This document shows positions 10,357 to 21,868 of a DNA stretch of 64,000 bases, piece by piece; position 1 is the first letter of the stretch, and each line of letters opens with the position of its first letter. The stretch comes from Manihot esculenta (lineage: Eukaryota > Streptophyta > Magnoliopsida > Malpighiales > Euphorbiaceae), in the NCBI RefSeq assembly GCF_001659605.2, contig NC_035170.2:29492020-29556019 (forward strand), written 5' to 3'. The notes below the pieces were generated by a model. That model saw only the letters and a list, made by a program, of their open reading frames with translations, ran no database searches and had not been told where the DNA came from. The translations under genes and the position numbers were made by a program.

Positions 10357-11799
10357 ATGAGAGTGACACCAGTGTTTCTGGAGCAGATAGCTCAGAGACA
10401 GTATGAGGACCCTGAGTTGATGAAAATTGCCAGGACTGTTCAGTCAGGCAACAGTGCAGAGTTCAAATTTGATAGCCAAGGGACCCTTCACTTTGGGAGT
10501 CGACTTTGTGTACAAGATATTAGCAGTTTAAAGGAAGACATTATGAGGGAAGCTCATAATGCGAGGTATAGTGTTCACCCGGGAGCCACCAAGATGTATC
10601 AGGATCTGAAGAAGGTATATTGGTGGCCAGCCATGAAGAAAGAAGTGGCGCAGTTCGTGACAGCCTGTGAGACTTGTCAGCGGGTGAAATTAGAACATCA
10701 GAAGCCGGCTGGAATGCTTAACCCACTGCCGATTCCAGAATGGAAATGGGAAAGTATAGCTATGGATTTTGTAGTGGGCTTACCGGCAGTATCCAACAGG
10801 ATAGACTCTATATGGGTGATTGTGGACAGACTCACGAAATCTGCTCATTTCATTCCAGTTAGGAGTAACTATTCTGTGGATAAGTTGGCACAGGTATATC
10901 TGGATGAGATAGTGAGATTACATGGAGTCCCAGTGTCTATAGTTTCAGACAGAGGACCTCAGTTCACCTCCAGATTTTGGAGAAGTCTGCAGAGTGCAAT
11001 GGGCACGAGATTAGATTTTAGTACTGCTTTCCACCCACAGACTGATGGGCAGTCAGAGAGGACCATCCAGACCATAGAGGATATGCTCAAAATGTGTGTG
11101 TTAGACTTTGGCGGTTCTTGGAGGCAGCATCTACCTTTGGTGGAGTTTGCCTACAATAACAGTCATCATGCTAGCATTGGAATGGCTCCTTATGAAGCAT
11201 TATATGGGAGGAAGTGCAGATCACCTGTTTGCTGGGAAGAGGTAGGAGAGAAGGCTCTTGCAGGGCCAGAGTTAGTAGAGCTTACCAGTAGAACAGTGCC
11301 TGTGATCAGAGAGAGGATCAGAACAGCACAGAGTAGACAGAAGAGCTATGCAGACATTCGCAGGAAACTGTTAGAGTTTCAGGAGGGAGATTGGGTATTG
11401 CTGAAAGTGTCTCCAATGAAAGGAGTGGTTCGTTTTGGGAAGAAGGGTAAGTTAGCTCCACGGTACATTGGACCCTTTGAGATTTTACAGAGGATCGGAA
11501 ATGTATCATATAAGCTGGATTTACCCACTTCTATGGAGAGGATTCACCCGGTATTTCATGTTTCTATGCTACGAAAATTTGTGTCAGATCCGGGTCAAGT
11601 TGTTAGTGAGCCTGATGTAGAGATTCTTGGAGATCTCACCTATATAGAGCAGCCAGTACGGATTCTGGACACGCAGATCAGACAGCTAAGGAACAAGGAG
11701 ATTCCGATGGTGAAAGTTTTGTGGAACCACTATAATCTGGAAGAGTGCACCTGGGAGACGCGGGAGTCTATGCTCCAGCAGTATCCATATCTGTTTTGA
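10357..11799 (+). pseudogene. Element B integrase with chromodomain, same frame after the stop
   Basis: This continues the upstream frame for 480 residues to TGA at 11797-11799. Integrase joins element cDNA to host DNA. An HHCC zinc-binding region (two His, then CETC) near residues 65-110 is followed by a DDE core with D137, D198 and E234; the 35-residue D-E spacing is canonical. A C-terminal chromodomain (about 425-480, including [16 protein letters not shown]) targets insertion to chromatin and places the element in the chromoviruses. The first methionine is only the first ATG after the stop. Separate translation is not implied. Confidence 0.9.
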
Positions 11800-11847
11800 G
11801 GTTAGTTTCCTCCTTTTATTGTGTTTTTGTTTGTTGTTTGTTTTAGG

Positions 11848-11882
11848 AACATCCGAGAATGAATGTTCTTAAGGGGGGAGAA
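11848..11882 (+). other. Hairpin plus polypurine tract of element B
   Basis: AACATCCGAGAATGAATGTT (11848-11867) is the same inverted repeat as in element A, with mismatches in the arms. It is followed by a purine run 11871-11882 that ends at the LTR start. Confidence 0.8.
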
Positions 11883-12149
11883 TGTAATACCCGGCTAGAG
11901 TCCGGTACCGGAATTCCTATCGTCCGGTGGAATCCGGGATGTCGGAATCCTCTAGAAGGGTAGGATTTATGTTTTTCTAAAATAATACAATATGTTTAAA
12001 TGTTTTAAAGGTAATTGGAACCAAGTTTTGAGTTGAAATGAACCAAGGCAGAAAAGCCAGGTTCGGCCGCCGAAGGTGAGGTTCGGCCGCCGAACATGCA
12101 TGGCTTTCGGTTTCACGTTTGGCCGCCGAAGGTGGTCTGGCCAACCACC

Positions 12150-12158
12150 TATAAAAGG
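12150..12158 (+). promoter_or_regulatory. TATA box of element B LTR promoter
   Basis: TATAAAAGG lies 267 bp into the LTR, followed by CTCAGTC about 9 bp downstream. The same TATAAAAGG occurs in the LTR of element C (61812-61820, minus strand). Transcription would start near 12180, which places the second palindrome cluster in the RNA leader. Confidence 0.7.
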
Positions 12159-12679
12159 CCCTCAGTCGGTTGAAAGGATAACTCTTGCCGTTTTCTTTCA
12201 CTTTCTGAGGTGAGACCCTGTCCTTCTGAAGCTTTTCTTCATGTTTTCATTGAATTATGCAAAGATTTGATTGAGTTTTATGTTATTTTGAAGGTTTTAA
12301 GCTTTAAATACAAACTTGTGAATTTTGGAGAGTTTGAAGGAGAGTTGCTTCAAAACTCCACGTTAGGATCGTTCATTTACTTGATTTCAAGAGGTAAGTG
12401 AAGATCCTGAGCTTGTTTTCATGTTTTATGGAAGATTTATGGGGTTTATGGAGAGAGTTGCATGAATAGGTGGAAAAGAGAGGTTTTAGTGATTTTTGTG
12501 TGAAGAACTTGTTTATGTGTTTTATGTGTTGTGTGAATGAGGTTTTTAGGTAGTCTTTGACCCCTTTGAGCATATACTTAGGTGTATGCAAGTTGAGGAA
12601 GTGTGGTGTTTGTGTTTGGAGGAGTTTGGGGCATTTGGCGAGAGGCAGGGCAAGTTTCTGCCCTGCTGATGAACTCAGG

Positions 12680-12953
12680 TTCGGCCGCCAAAGGTACATT
12701 CGGCCGCCGAACCCCTGAGGAGGTGAGAGGAGGTGACTTCGGCTGCCTAAGCTTGCCCCCGAGCCTTTGGACTTTCGACTCTGGAGGGGAGTTCGGCCAC
12801 CGAAGGTTAGAGACTTTCGTCTCTAGAGTGCCTTTTGGCCCCCGAAACTAGCCCCCGAAAGGGTTTGGCCGCCGAAAGTTAAGATTCGGCCGCCAAAGGT
12901 GCATAAGTTTCGTCTCTGGAGAGGACTTTCGGCCGCCGAACCTGCCGCCGAAA
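12680..12953 (+). repeat. Leader palindrome cluster of element B LTR
   Basis: Several TTCGG-N3-CCGAA units and one-mismatch variants occur here, with CCGCCGAA half units and an imperfect copy of AGAGACTTTCGTCTCT. They are in the same order and position as in element A (5859-6136). Confidence 0.65.
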
Positions 12954-14146
12954 GTGTCCTGTTCAGCTTTTCTTTTGCATGCTTTGCATGAGTTTTAGAG
13001 TGAGATGAAGGGGATTCTTGGGGAGTTTAATAGAGTTATTCTTAAGTTAGTTTGGTCCCTCATTTGAGTCTTTCTGTGCTTCACAGACCAGAGGAACCAG
13101 AGAGATCAGCAGTGAGTACTGCTCCAGAGTTTATTGAACCTGCAGATTCAGTCCAGACAGCCAGAGGTGAGTGGAACTAAACTTATTACTCGTTTTAATT
13201 TGAGGTATTAACTGCTTTTAGCATCTTTCATGCATCATGTTTATGCAATAGGATGAGTGCATTAGAATTCACAAAGATGTTGCATTGCATAGCTATATTG
13301 TTGGTGTGGGTAAATGCTGAATGATCCAGTAGTTCCAGACAGGAAGTCTAGGACCCCATTCTACGGCCTGGCAGGTATAGGAAAGTCCAGGACCCCATTC
13401 TACGGCCTGGCAGGTATAGTAAGACCAGGTTTCCGGTCTATGCCTGGCAAATGGTAAGTACAGGTGTTATATACACACATATATATACAGGACAGGAAGA
13501 CCAGGACCCCAGTCTACGGCCTGACACGGTTTACTAGGACTATGTGGTGACGGGTTTACTCTTGATGTGGATTGTCTGTGATATGACGCATTTCATAAGT
13601 TCATGTTTTAATGACTTGTTTTACTGTTCTACTCACTGGGCTATAGAGCTCATCCCACTCCCTTAATCCCAGTCTTGCAGGTTCAGTGTATAGTGTACAG
13701 TGTACAGGGGAAGACCAGAAGAGTATCAGAAAGAGAGCAGAGTTATGTAATAGCTTAGAGTGGACATGTAATATTAAAGAGATGTACCAGTTGTGTTTAA
13801 GTTAGATTTGTGCTTGACTTAGTAATGTTTGTGTTGTAAATCTTTTGTTATGGACATGATCTATGTATGTATATTTTTACAGAGTATGTGAAAAACCAGG
13901 CTTAACAGGTATAAAATAACCCATCTAGAGCAAGCTCTAGTCAGGGGTACAGAGTATAGAGATAGTGCATGCACAGGTTAAGCCTTGGTACAGAGAAAAG
14001 AGTTTTTTATTTTCACAAAAAAAATATATGATCATGTATGAGATTTACAGGTACACAGAGAGTATAGCAGGCTTGCTACGGGTTCTGGCGGCCCTAAGCC
14101 GACCTGAATCCTAGCGCCGGTGATGGTCCGTTTTGGGGTCGTTACA

Positions 14147-14465
14147 CCCCAAGAAAATGCAATTCAATTTGGAACAAGCCGAGTTCTTATTATAAAAGGC
14201 CGCAATAAGAATGGCGGCTTACAAGAACAAAATATCCAATATATTCAACAACAAAGTCAGGCTGAGAGCCTTCAATGTGGGAGACTTAGTCCTTAAAAGA
14301 ACAGACGTAACAAAGGGCAATGCCGGACCCAGTAAGTTAGGAGAAAACTGAAAAGGACCGTTTAAGGTCTTAAAGGTTATTCGCCGTGGGTCCTATAAGC
14401 TGGCCAAACTAAATGGTCAAGTTATTCCCCATACATAGAACATTTGTAACTTGAGAAAATTTTAT
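14147..14465 (+). pseudogene. Tat-like gypsy integrase C-terminal relic
   Basis: One frame reads the typical Tat/Athila integrase tail (MAAYKNKI...VRLRAFNVGDLVLK, then GSYKLAKLNG and NLRKFY) with at least three in-frame stops. It begins directly after the 3' LTR of element B, so B inserted here and the rest of this older element should lie left of the window. Confidence 0.75.
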
Positions 14466-14559
14466 TAATAATGAGTTGATGAGGTTATTTTCATATGATG
14501 AGAACTTCGGTAATAAGGAACGATGGATTGCTTTTCCCAAAAGAAAGACTAATGAGCAG

Positions 14560-15110
14560 ACTACTCGGGTGTTGGTCCCATTAATTAAGGCCATAAGGCA
14601 GTTTTTGCCAGGCTAGATCATAAAGCGGTTTTCGCCAGATTACTCGGGCGTTGGTCTTATTAATTAAGGCCATAAGGTAGTTTTCGCCAGACCACTCAAG
14701 CATTGGTCCCATTAATCAATACCACAAGGCAATTTTCATTGGCTAGGTCACAAAGCAGTTTTTAGTAGACCATTCGGGCGTTGGTCCCATTAATCAAGGC
14801 CACAAGACAGTTTTCACCAGGTTAGGTCATAAGGCAGTTTTTGCCAGACCACTCGGGCGTTGGTCCCATTAATGAAGGGCACAAGATAATTTTCGATAGG
14901 TCAGATCACAAGGCAGTTTTTTCCAGAACCCTTGAACGCTGGTTCCATTAATCAAGACCACAAGGCAATTTTCGCCATGTCCAGTCACAATGCGGTTTTC
15001 TCTAGACCATTCGGGTTTTGGTCCCATTAATCAAGATCACAAGACAGTTTTTGTCAGACCACTCGAGCTTCCCATAAATTAAGGCCACAGAACAGTTTTT
15101 CTTATGCCAG
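14560..15110 (+). repeat. Tandem array of about 80-bp units in the Tat-like relic
   Basis: About seven degenerate units share CTCGGGCGTTGGTCCCATTA and a twice-used AAGGCAGTTTT-GCCAG sub-motif. Successive units start roughly 75-83 bp apart (near 14567, 14646, 14698, 14777, 14856, 14939 and 15016, one spacing short). Tat elements commonly carry such arrays between integrase and the 3' LTR. Confidence 0.75.
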
Positions 15111-16248
15111 ATCCCGAGACAATGTCTACGAAACTGCTTGAGCCTTGATCCTGAAAAAGCGAGCTAAGAAAGGGATATACTAATTCTCAAAAAGGAGGGA
15201 GCTATTAAAGAATAAAGCAGACCTTCCAAACAAGAAAATACAAGAATTAAAGGACATATATTATACATATTTTTTTAATAGAATAAGAGTATATATATAA
15301 CTATAAAGCTCAACCGCACAAAGAAAAGATCCAAAGCCCACGAAACAACCCATAAGAGAAAAAATCCATCTAACAAAAGAAAAGAAAAGAGAAAAGCCCA
15401 ATTGGTCCATCAATTTCTAGAAATCTCCAAGCCACACTACAAGCACGAGGTTTAGCAACGAATAAAGAGAGAGGAGATTTTACCCAAATACAATCTACTA
15501 TGGATTAAAAATTCAGAATCATGTAATTTTTATTTCATTCATAGATAGATTCTTTTATTTATATTTCTGAGTGCATAATGAATCGGAGACTAAAATAAAA
15601 TTCTAAAAACATCCACGCATGCTTAGAAATAACCCTATACATTCATGGGACAGCAAGACAACTCATATTCACATCCAGAAATTTTAGGACTAACAGAAAA
15701 GGAAGCCCACAAGTGCTCGTTCAGCTCAAATCGAACAAGTGAGACTCAGAAAGCATAAAACTCCTCCAAACTTTCCAAATTTGTCCATGACAGTTACCAG
15801 AGAAAGAACGTGTGCTATATATTGAAATCATTAATAGCCATGGAGAGGTCGATTATGAGGCTTACTGCACTCCGACGCATATTCCACCAGATTTTATAGC
15901 CATCAATCAAAGCAGCACTTCATTTCAATAGCCACATACAAAAACTATAAATACACATTCAACTCAAAGAACCTTATAGGAAAGAAGCACCAATTCTAAA
16001 CAAGAACAAAACTATATTTGGAGTGAAGAAAAATAATTACATTTATTTAAAGAATTAGAGTGAATAAAAATTATAAAAAGAATATTATTTTATTTTTATT
16101 TTGATTCGAGAATAGATTTGATTTTGATTTAATTCTCATTTAATTTGGTATTATAAGCTGCAAAGCTCATTAACAGTTTCAAAATTGTCTTTAATTTCTC
16201 TGCTGATAATCTCTCATTGGCTTCACATCTGTAGAACGTAATTGCATT
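15111..16248. other. Relic end and upstream region of the dehydrogenase gene
   Basis: There is no ORF. A PPT-like run (AAAAAGGAGGGAG, about 15190) suggests the remaining Tat 3' LTR begins near 15200, but I cannot prove its end. TATAAATAC at 15946-15954 could be a promoter of that LTR or of the gene starting at 16249. The last 200 bp are AT-rich. Confidence 0.4.
15946..15954 (+). promoter_or_regulatory. Possible TATA box upstream of the dehydrogenase gene
   Basis: TATAAATAC lies in a C/A-rich context about 300 bp before the ATG at 16249. It could equally be an LTR-derived TATA box. There is no direct support for a start site. Confidence 0.35.
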
Positions 16249-17181
16249 TTGCCTATGGAGACTCCATACCCAGAACCTATCTCTCCCGCCAAAACACGAA
16301 TAGGATGGATAGGCGTAGGCGTAATGGGTGCTGCTATGGCCTCTCGTCTTCTCTCCGCCGGTTACTCCCTCACCATCTATGCTCGCACACCATCCAAAGC
16401 CCTGTCCTTGCAGTCTAAAGGTGCCCAACTCACCAGTTCTCCATTTGATGTCGCCAAGTGCAGTGATGTTGTATTCACTATGCTGGGACACCCATCAGAT
16501 GTTCGATCAGTTGTCTTAGAGAGCCAAGGCAAAGGTGTTCTTGCAGGGCTTAATCCTGGTGGTGTTATAGTGGATACCACCAGTAGCCATCCTTCTCTCG
16601 CACGAGAAATTTTTGCAGCTGCCAGGACGAAAGGTTGTTGGGCTGTTGATTCGCCAGTTTCTGGTGGGGATATTGGTGCAAGAGATGGCAAATTGGCTAT
16701 TTTGGCTGGTGGAGATGAAGGCGTTATCAAGTGGTTGTCACCCTTGTTTGAGTTGTTAGGCAAATCTACTTACATGGGTCCAGCGGGATGTGGTCAGAGT
16801 TGCAAGATAGCTAACCAGATCGTTGTGGGGGGCAATTTGTTGGGGTTGAGTGAAGGTCTGTTATTCGCAGAGAAGGCAGGGTTAGATATGAAGAAGTGGA
16901 TGGATGCGGTGAGGGGAGGGGCGGCAGGTTCAATGGTTATGGAGTTGTTTGGGGAGAGAATGATCGGGAGGGACTTTCGGCCAGGCGGGTTTACTGAGTA
17001 CATGGTGAAGGATTTGGGCATGGGCGTGGATGTCGTGGAAGAAAGTGACGCTAGGAGGGTGCCAGTGCTGCCTGGGGCTGCTTTGAGTAAGCAGTTGTTT
17101 GCTGGGATGGTTGCAAATGGTGATGGGCATCTTGGCACGCAAGGTCTTATAACTGTCATAGAGAGGCTAAATGGAAAGTAA
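16249..17181 (+). CDS. Beta-hydroxyacid dehydrogenase (3-hydroxyisobutyrate dehydrogenase-like)
   Basis: An intact single-exon gene of 310 aa. Family members oxidise or reduce short beta-hydroxyacids with NAD(P). The N-terminal Rossmann fold carries G22-x-G24-x-x-G27 (GWIGVGVMG). The substrate-binding motif DSPVSGG is at 134-140. The catalytic lysine is K186 in GQSCKIAN, with N189 in the expected position. The all-helical C-terminal domain runs to about 300. Length fits the family (about 290-330). The N-terminus before the Rossmann fold is only 16 residues and proline-rich, with no clear mitochondrial presequence, so a cytosolic protein of the plant HIBADH-like group seems likelier than mitochondrial HIBADH. 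Exact substrate is unknown. The long antisense ORFs across it are shadows. Confidence 0.9.
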   Translation: MPMETPYPEPISPAKTRIGWIGVGVMGAAMASRLLSAGYSLTIYARTPSKALSLQSKGAQLTSSPFDVAKCSDVVFTMLGHPSDVRSVVLESQGKGVLAGLNPGGVIVDTTSSHPSLAREIFAAARTKGCWAVDSPVSGGDIGARDGKLAILAGGDEGVIKWLSPLFELLGKSTYMGPAGCGQSCKIANQIVVGGNLLGLSEGLLFAEKAGLDMKKWMDAVRGGAAGSMVMELFGERMIGRDFRPGGFTEYMVKDLGMGVDVVEESDARRVPVLPGAALSKQLFAGMVANGDGHLGTQGLITVIERLNGK

Positions 17182-18099
17182 GATCGACGTCTCCTCTCTC
17201 TGGTTTAAGAATTGAATCTGATTGTACTTTGATTAATTTAGCTTGAGTATTTGTTTGAGTAGACTGGAGCTTTTACTCCAAAGAACTTTGTGAATAAGTT
17301 ATTAATTTGATTTGTCTTCAAAAAGAATGAAATTTGTGTTGTACGATAAATTGAATCATAACTGACTACTGGTTGTGTTAACCGATGCAGTCAGATTGTT
17401 TTTACTATAATTTCTTATGATAAACATGCTTTTTCATTTGAGATAATCGTTGCAATTTTTTGTCATTTGTAGTGATGCAACTTAGAAGTGCTTTTTGACG
17501 TCCAGTGAAGTTTTTTATATGTATCCATTGCCATTTTTTTGTTGGCCTATGTGGATGAGGTTTTGTGCATGTTTCACTGTAGTGTGAATAAATATAAATT
17601 TCACGGCTGTTAACTTGTGTCAACACACTCATGTAAAGAGTTTAAGCTTTGGCCTCTTGTTTAGAATTAAAAATTTTATAAGAATTCAATTCTTTTCTAT
17701 CATTTTTTTGTTCGGAATGAAATAATTCATTTCTTTTTTAACTTATAAAATTTTTCATTTTTAAAGAGAATGAAATCATGCATTTTGAAAAAAATCATTT
17801 GAATTTTTTTTTTTTATGAAATGAATCATGCCAAATGGAAGGATTTTTGTGAGTGATACATGGTCTTTTTTCAAAATAAATCATATTAATTCAGAATGGA
17901 GCTTTTAACTACAGTCGCCCCTTGCCCATTACAAGATTCAAGAAGAGATAAAATACAAACTAATAATAATATTGAGTCCTAGCTCATGACTATAGTAGTC
18001 ACTCATGATATGGCTTTTCCCTAAAAATGAAGGGTGATTTATCTGTATCCACTCCTGTGAACTTGTCAAATAAACACAAAAACTATCATTTTTGTTTTA
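17182..18099. other. Intergenic between convergent genes
   Basis: AT-rich 3' flanks of two convergent genes. A low-complexity stretch (about 17650-17840) with repeated ATGAAATNATTCATT-like words may be a decayed MITE, but I see no convincing terminal inverted repeats. No gene seen. Confidence 0.4.
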
Positions 18100-19730
18100 T
18101 TATTTGGGTCTTACTTCAATACCATCAATTACTAGCCCTCCTTTTAGTTGACAACCCTTCACCTCCATCAATGCCATCTTTACCTCCTCATCTCTGTCGC
18201 CACTAAAGAATTCTCCCAACTCAATTTCACTCCACGAGTCTTCTCTTTCTCTTGGTATTGTTCCATGCTTAGCTTTCAGCCTTGTTTCCACCATTTGTGT
18301 GCGATTTGTGTTAAATAGACATGTTGTTGGTTGTTTCTCACTATGCTGGCCATGTAGATAGGCTATGCTTGATGATACATGATTCCCCACTTCAACTGAT
18401 ATTTCAGAGGGTATTGAATCAAGCCCATAGGCATGGTCAGAAACTTTCATTATAAGATAAGCCCCATATTTTGTGTTTGGTGATAGCATTTGAGTTCTGA
18501 TTTTGCCTTGTATTTCTAGCCACCAGGTTGTTCTGAGTACTACTACCTCTAAAAATCTGTTGAAGATGCACAGTGTGTATATATGCCTATTATTGTTCAA
18601 GTTCATAACCATTTCTTTTTTTCAAATTTTAGGCTAGTAGTTATATTGTAGATTATCCTATGACAATCCATTGCAAATAAATGAATAGAAGAAAAATCAA
18701 CCTTGATTCAATTGTTGGCACCCAGCTCCAGTAAGTTGGAACATCATTCCACGGGATTGAAAGCTCTCGTGCAGACAACATGTAAGATATTTTGCCAGAT
18801 GATTTCTCTAACTTGAAGCTCTGCAGTAGAGTTTTAGAATACTTGAAAAAAAAATATATATATAAATTACACATATTGTTATCGAAGTTTGTGGATTTTT
18901 CTTTTTAATTCTATTTTCCTATCTCAAATCTAATAGCAAAGCAAGCTGTTTAATTAGAGTATTAGTAACTGCAGGTTACCTTATATATGAACTTCTTCAA
19001 ACATCCACAAAAAAGATCCAGAGGAAATCAAAGCGTGTAGTTTAGAGATTATAAGTTTGACAATTGGATTCCTCTACAAAGGGCTTGCATGAAATAGCTT
19101 TCTCTGAGAGGAGCTACTTTGAAATATCACCTGCTATTATCTTTCTGTTATGTTTAGGGATGGATTCATGTATATTGATTTTATTCAAAACTGTGGTGAA
19201 TCAACTCTGTGATATCACCCATTGACCCTCTATAAACAAACATATACCAAATAAAATGATTCTTGTTGGCTCAACAATTGAAAATAATTTCTGGTATACG
19301 TGTCAGACTTTGATTATGTAGCTACATGCATAAGGATATAACAATTGAATGTCCTGTATGGTTATATACACTTTCTTCCCCCCTCCCTCCTTTAATATTT
19401 CCTCTAGTCCACAGAAATATATTATTTTAGTTTAGGCTTCAAAAGCAGAAACATATCTTATATACAAGGGGAAGTGCAGAGCCTTACCTTTTTCCCAGCA
19501 TCTATGAGAACTGGATTGCATAGATGAAAAAAAAGCTCTTTCTTTGAAGAGAACCTTAACGGAGTGACAACTCTATAGAGAATGTCACGATAATCTGTTG
19601 GCAGAAATCTTTCCCAGACAGCATCAGACTCCATAGCTGATCGAAAGGTGGATGATACAAGCGATGATCTGCAAGCGTCAAGTGGTGATGTGAAGGAGAG
19701 AATTACAGAGACACAACCTTCTGGTAACAT
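18100..19730 (-). CDS. F-box protein PP2-B type (phloem protein 2-like lectin)
   Basis: Three exons on the minus strand: 19488-19730, 18702-18820 and 18100-18556. GT/AG borders and phases agree, giving 272 aa, normal for PP2-B proteins. Residues 2-45 are an F-box ([12 protein letters not shown]...[11 protein letters not shown]), which binds SKP1 in an SCF ubiquitin ligase. The rest is the PP2 lectin-like domain: [12 protein letters not shown] in exon 2, then [21 protein letters not shown] and a C-terminal [18 protein letters not shown]. This pairs glycan or protein recognition with ubiquitination. The start is the only in-frame ATG before the F-box. Binding targets cannot be inferred. Confidence 0.88.
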
Positions 19731-21868
19731 GTTGGAGTTGAAACCTTAAACTCTTTCTCATGTATTGTCTATATTCTAATGGCTTGGTTTGAGTCTGGGA
19801 TCAAGATTCATGCTAAATCCTGCTCATGTATGAATATATGCTATATTTTAACAGACCCACCCCTTGATAAAGTATGGTAAATGTCATTATCTATTCATAT
19901 TTGCAACATGATGTTGTCATTGAGGAAAACGATATTTCACAAAGAGAGCATTCTTTTTATTTCCCTCATCCCATAGCTATCTACTATCTACAATTGCTTG
20001 TACCATACTCTTATAACTTGACCAAAGCATAACTCAATAATGCTTGCGTTTCCAACACCAAATTTTTCGCCTGCTTGCTCATTTATTTGGCTATTGATGA
20101 AATGGTCTTACTTCTAAAATGGTCCTAATTTTCCAATCCTTGAGTTTAAAGCTATCCTATTCTGATTTATATTAATTTTTTTTTCCTCAAAGGCACAAAG
20201 TCCAGTACAACTATGGACTACAAGATGGAAGGTAATTTTCTCTCTTTTCAGAATAATTAGATAGAAAGACTGTACTTGAAATTTAACTCATTTCCTGCAC
20301 CACCTAATGAAGGAAGACTAATTTAACTTTAACTTATTCTTAAATTTTATTTAAATTGTTTAAAATTTTTAATTTAAACTCACTTTAGTTAAAATTTCGA
20401 AATTTTAGATAAATTTTTTTAGGAGAGAACATTGACCATAACTTATGGGTTTAAGAATACAGGAGGAAGAAAAAGTAACTGTGGATGGCATGAGTTGGAG
20501 AGAATTCTTTGCTGTGGGTATTTAATATCTGTGGGTAATTTATCAATTAGTCTATAAAATATAATAAAACAATGTATAAATTTTTTAATTAAATGAGATA
20601 AATTAGTTTCGGAAATATATTTTTCTTACCAGAATAATAATTTTATTGAAATTCATTTATCGAATTTAAAATGATGATAGCTATGATTTTTTTTTTTTAA
20701 TTTTAATTTCAATTTTTTAATGTAATTATAAGATTTGAGAAGAATTTTAATTTTTTTAAAAAATAATAATTCTCATCATGTTTAGGTCAAGCTGGTTTTC
20801 ATGGGTTTGGTATATATTATTCGAATATATTTATATAAATAATTTTAAAAACATATTTTATATATTTTTATAATAATGTTATAAATTCTTTAGATATTTA
20901 TATATTAAATAAATAGAGTTTAAATATTTTATGTAATTATTAAAATTTTATATCATTAAGTTGTTGATGTGAATTGTTAGATTAAAATTTATAAAATTAA
21001 AAATTTTTGGGTATTTTTAGATACTAATATTTAAGTTTTTGATGGATTTAGATAATTTAAGCTACACTTTAATTATCTTTCAGAAAAATTTCCAGATATT
21101 GAATAAATTAAATGCATATGGGTTCAGGTTTGGATTCTAGTTGGATATTTCCTATGGATACCTACCCCCACCATTTCTCCTTAGAGCTATCGTTAACAAA
21201 ATTATTTTAAAAAAAAAAAAAGAAAAATCTTATTTAAAAAGTATTAAAAAAATTTAAAATTAAATTTAAAAAATGTTGAAAACATTGTCAAAAACAAATA
21301 TTTTATTTCTTAAATTATCTTTCAATAAATAAAATATTTTTAAAATATTAATTAAGTTCATTTTAATTGTATATGTATTTTAATTGAAGGGTGTTTTAGT
21401 CTTTTTATTTTTATTTTTGTTAAAATTTAATATATTGATTATTTTACTCAATTTGTGTGAAAAACCTTAAAAGACAATGAAAAAAAAAAAAAAAAAAAGA
21501 GATAGAAAAAACATAGGGAGTTTTGAGTTCATACCATGCATCATTAGATTCCTTCCCCGATAAGAAGGATCTTAATTACCCTTTGTTAATTTATTAATCA
21601 TGAATTTTTATTTCTTTTTCTTCTTAATTTTTAAGCTGAATTTTCTTGAATAGAATGTGCCTCAAACTCACAAGAAAAAAAACATTGTTTGTAAGCAACG
21701 AGAAGAACAAAAACCTCCATAGTTACAGTCGTCAATGGCAGAATCTACAATGCAAATATTCCTACTCTCAAAACCACTTTAAATGCCTTTCCTCTTCATT
21801 TCAGTTTCAGGAGCAGTAACAAGAAATATCATCTTCAAGAAAACAATAAAATCCAAAAAAAAAAAAAA
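19731..21868. other. Intergenic, AT-rich
   Basis: This is the shared upstream region of two divergent genes. Between about 20512 and 21172 the ends read GCTGTGGGTATTTAAT and ATACCTACCCCCAC, a possible non-autonomous element with weak inverted ends. Poly-A runs lie at 21211-21221 and 21480-21498. No coding signal. Confidence 0.35.

Larger units (their letters stand above)
7492..14146 (+). mobile_element. Element B: Tekay chromovirus, 5' part outside window, interrupted by element A
   Basis: It comprises Gag (from mid-domain), protease, RT, RNase H, integrase, chromodomain, hairpin/PPT and a complete 3' LTR. The sequence starts in the middle of Gag directly at the end of element A's 3' LTR, so the 5' LTR and Gag N-terminus should lie left of the window, beyond A. 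Its LTR is clearly diverged from A's LTR, so the two are separate insertions of related subfamilies. The 3' LTR is followed by CCCCA (14147-14151), a candidate target-site duplication. Confidence 0.88.
11883..14146 (+). repeat. 3' LTR of element B (about 2.26 kb)
   Basis: It begins TGTAATACCCGG and ends GGGGTCGTTACA. It has the same architecture as the LTRs of A and C: a U3 palindrome pair (12062-12096), a TATA box (12150), a leader palindrome cluster (12680-12953), a short tandem repeat (13343-13530, 39-bp period, about 2-4 degenerate units) and a conserved end. Small ORFs inside are not genes. Confidence 0.9.

Noticed and set aside
16377..17159. Antisense ORFs of 121-128 aa over the dehydrogenase gene
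   Set aside because: Shadows of a strongly coding plus-strand gene; Ser/Pro-rich with no independent support.
17640..17845. Possible MITE with GGCCTCTTGTTTAG-like left end
   Set aside because: The right end does not give a convincing inverted repeat and no target-site duplication was found.
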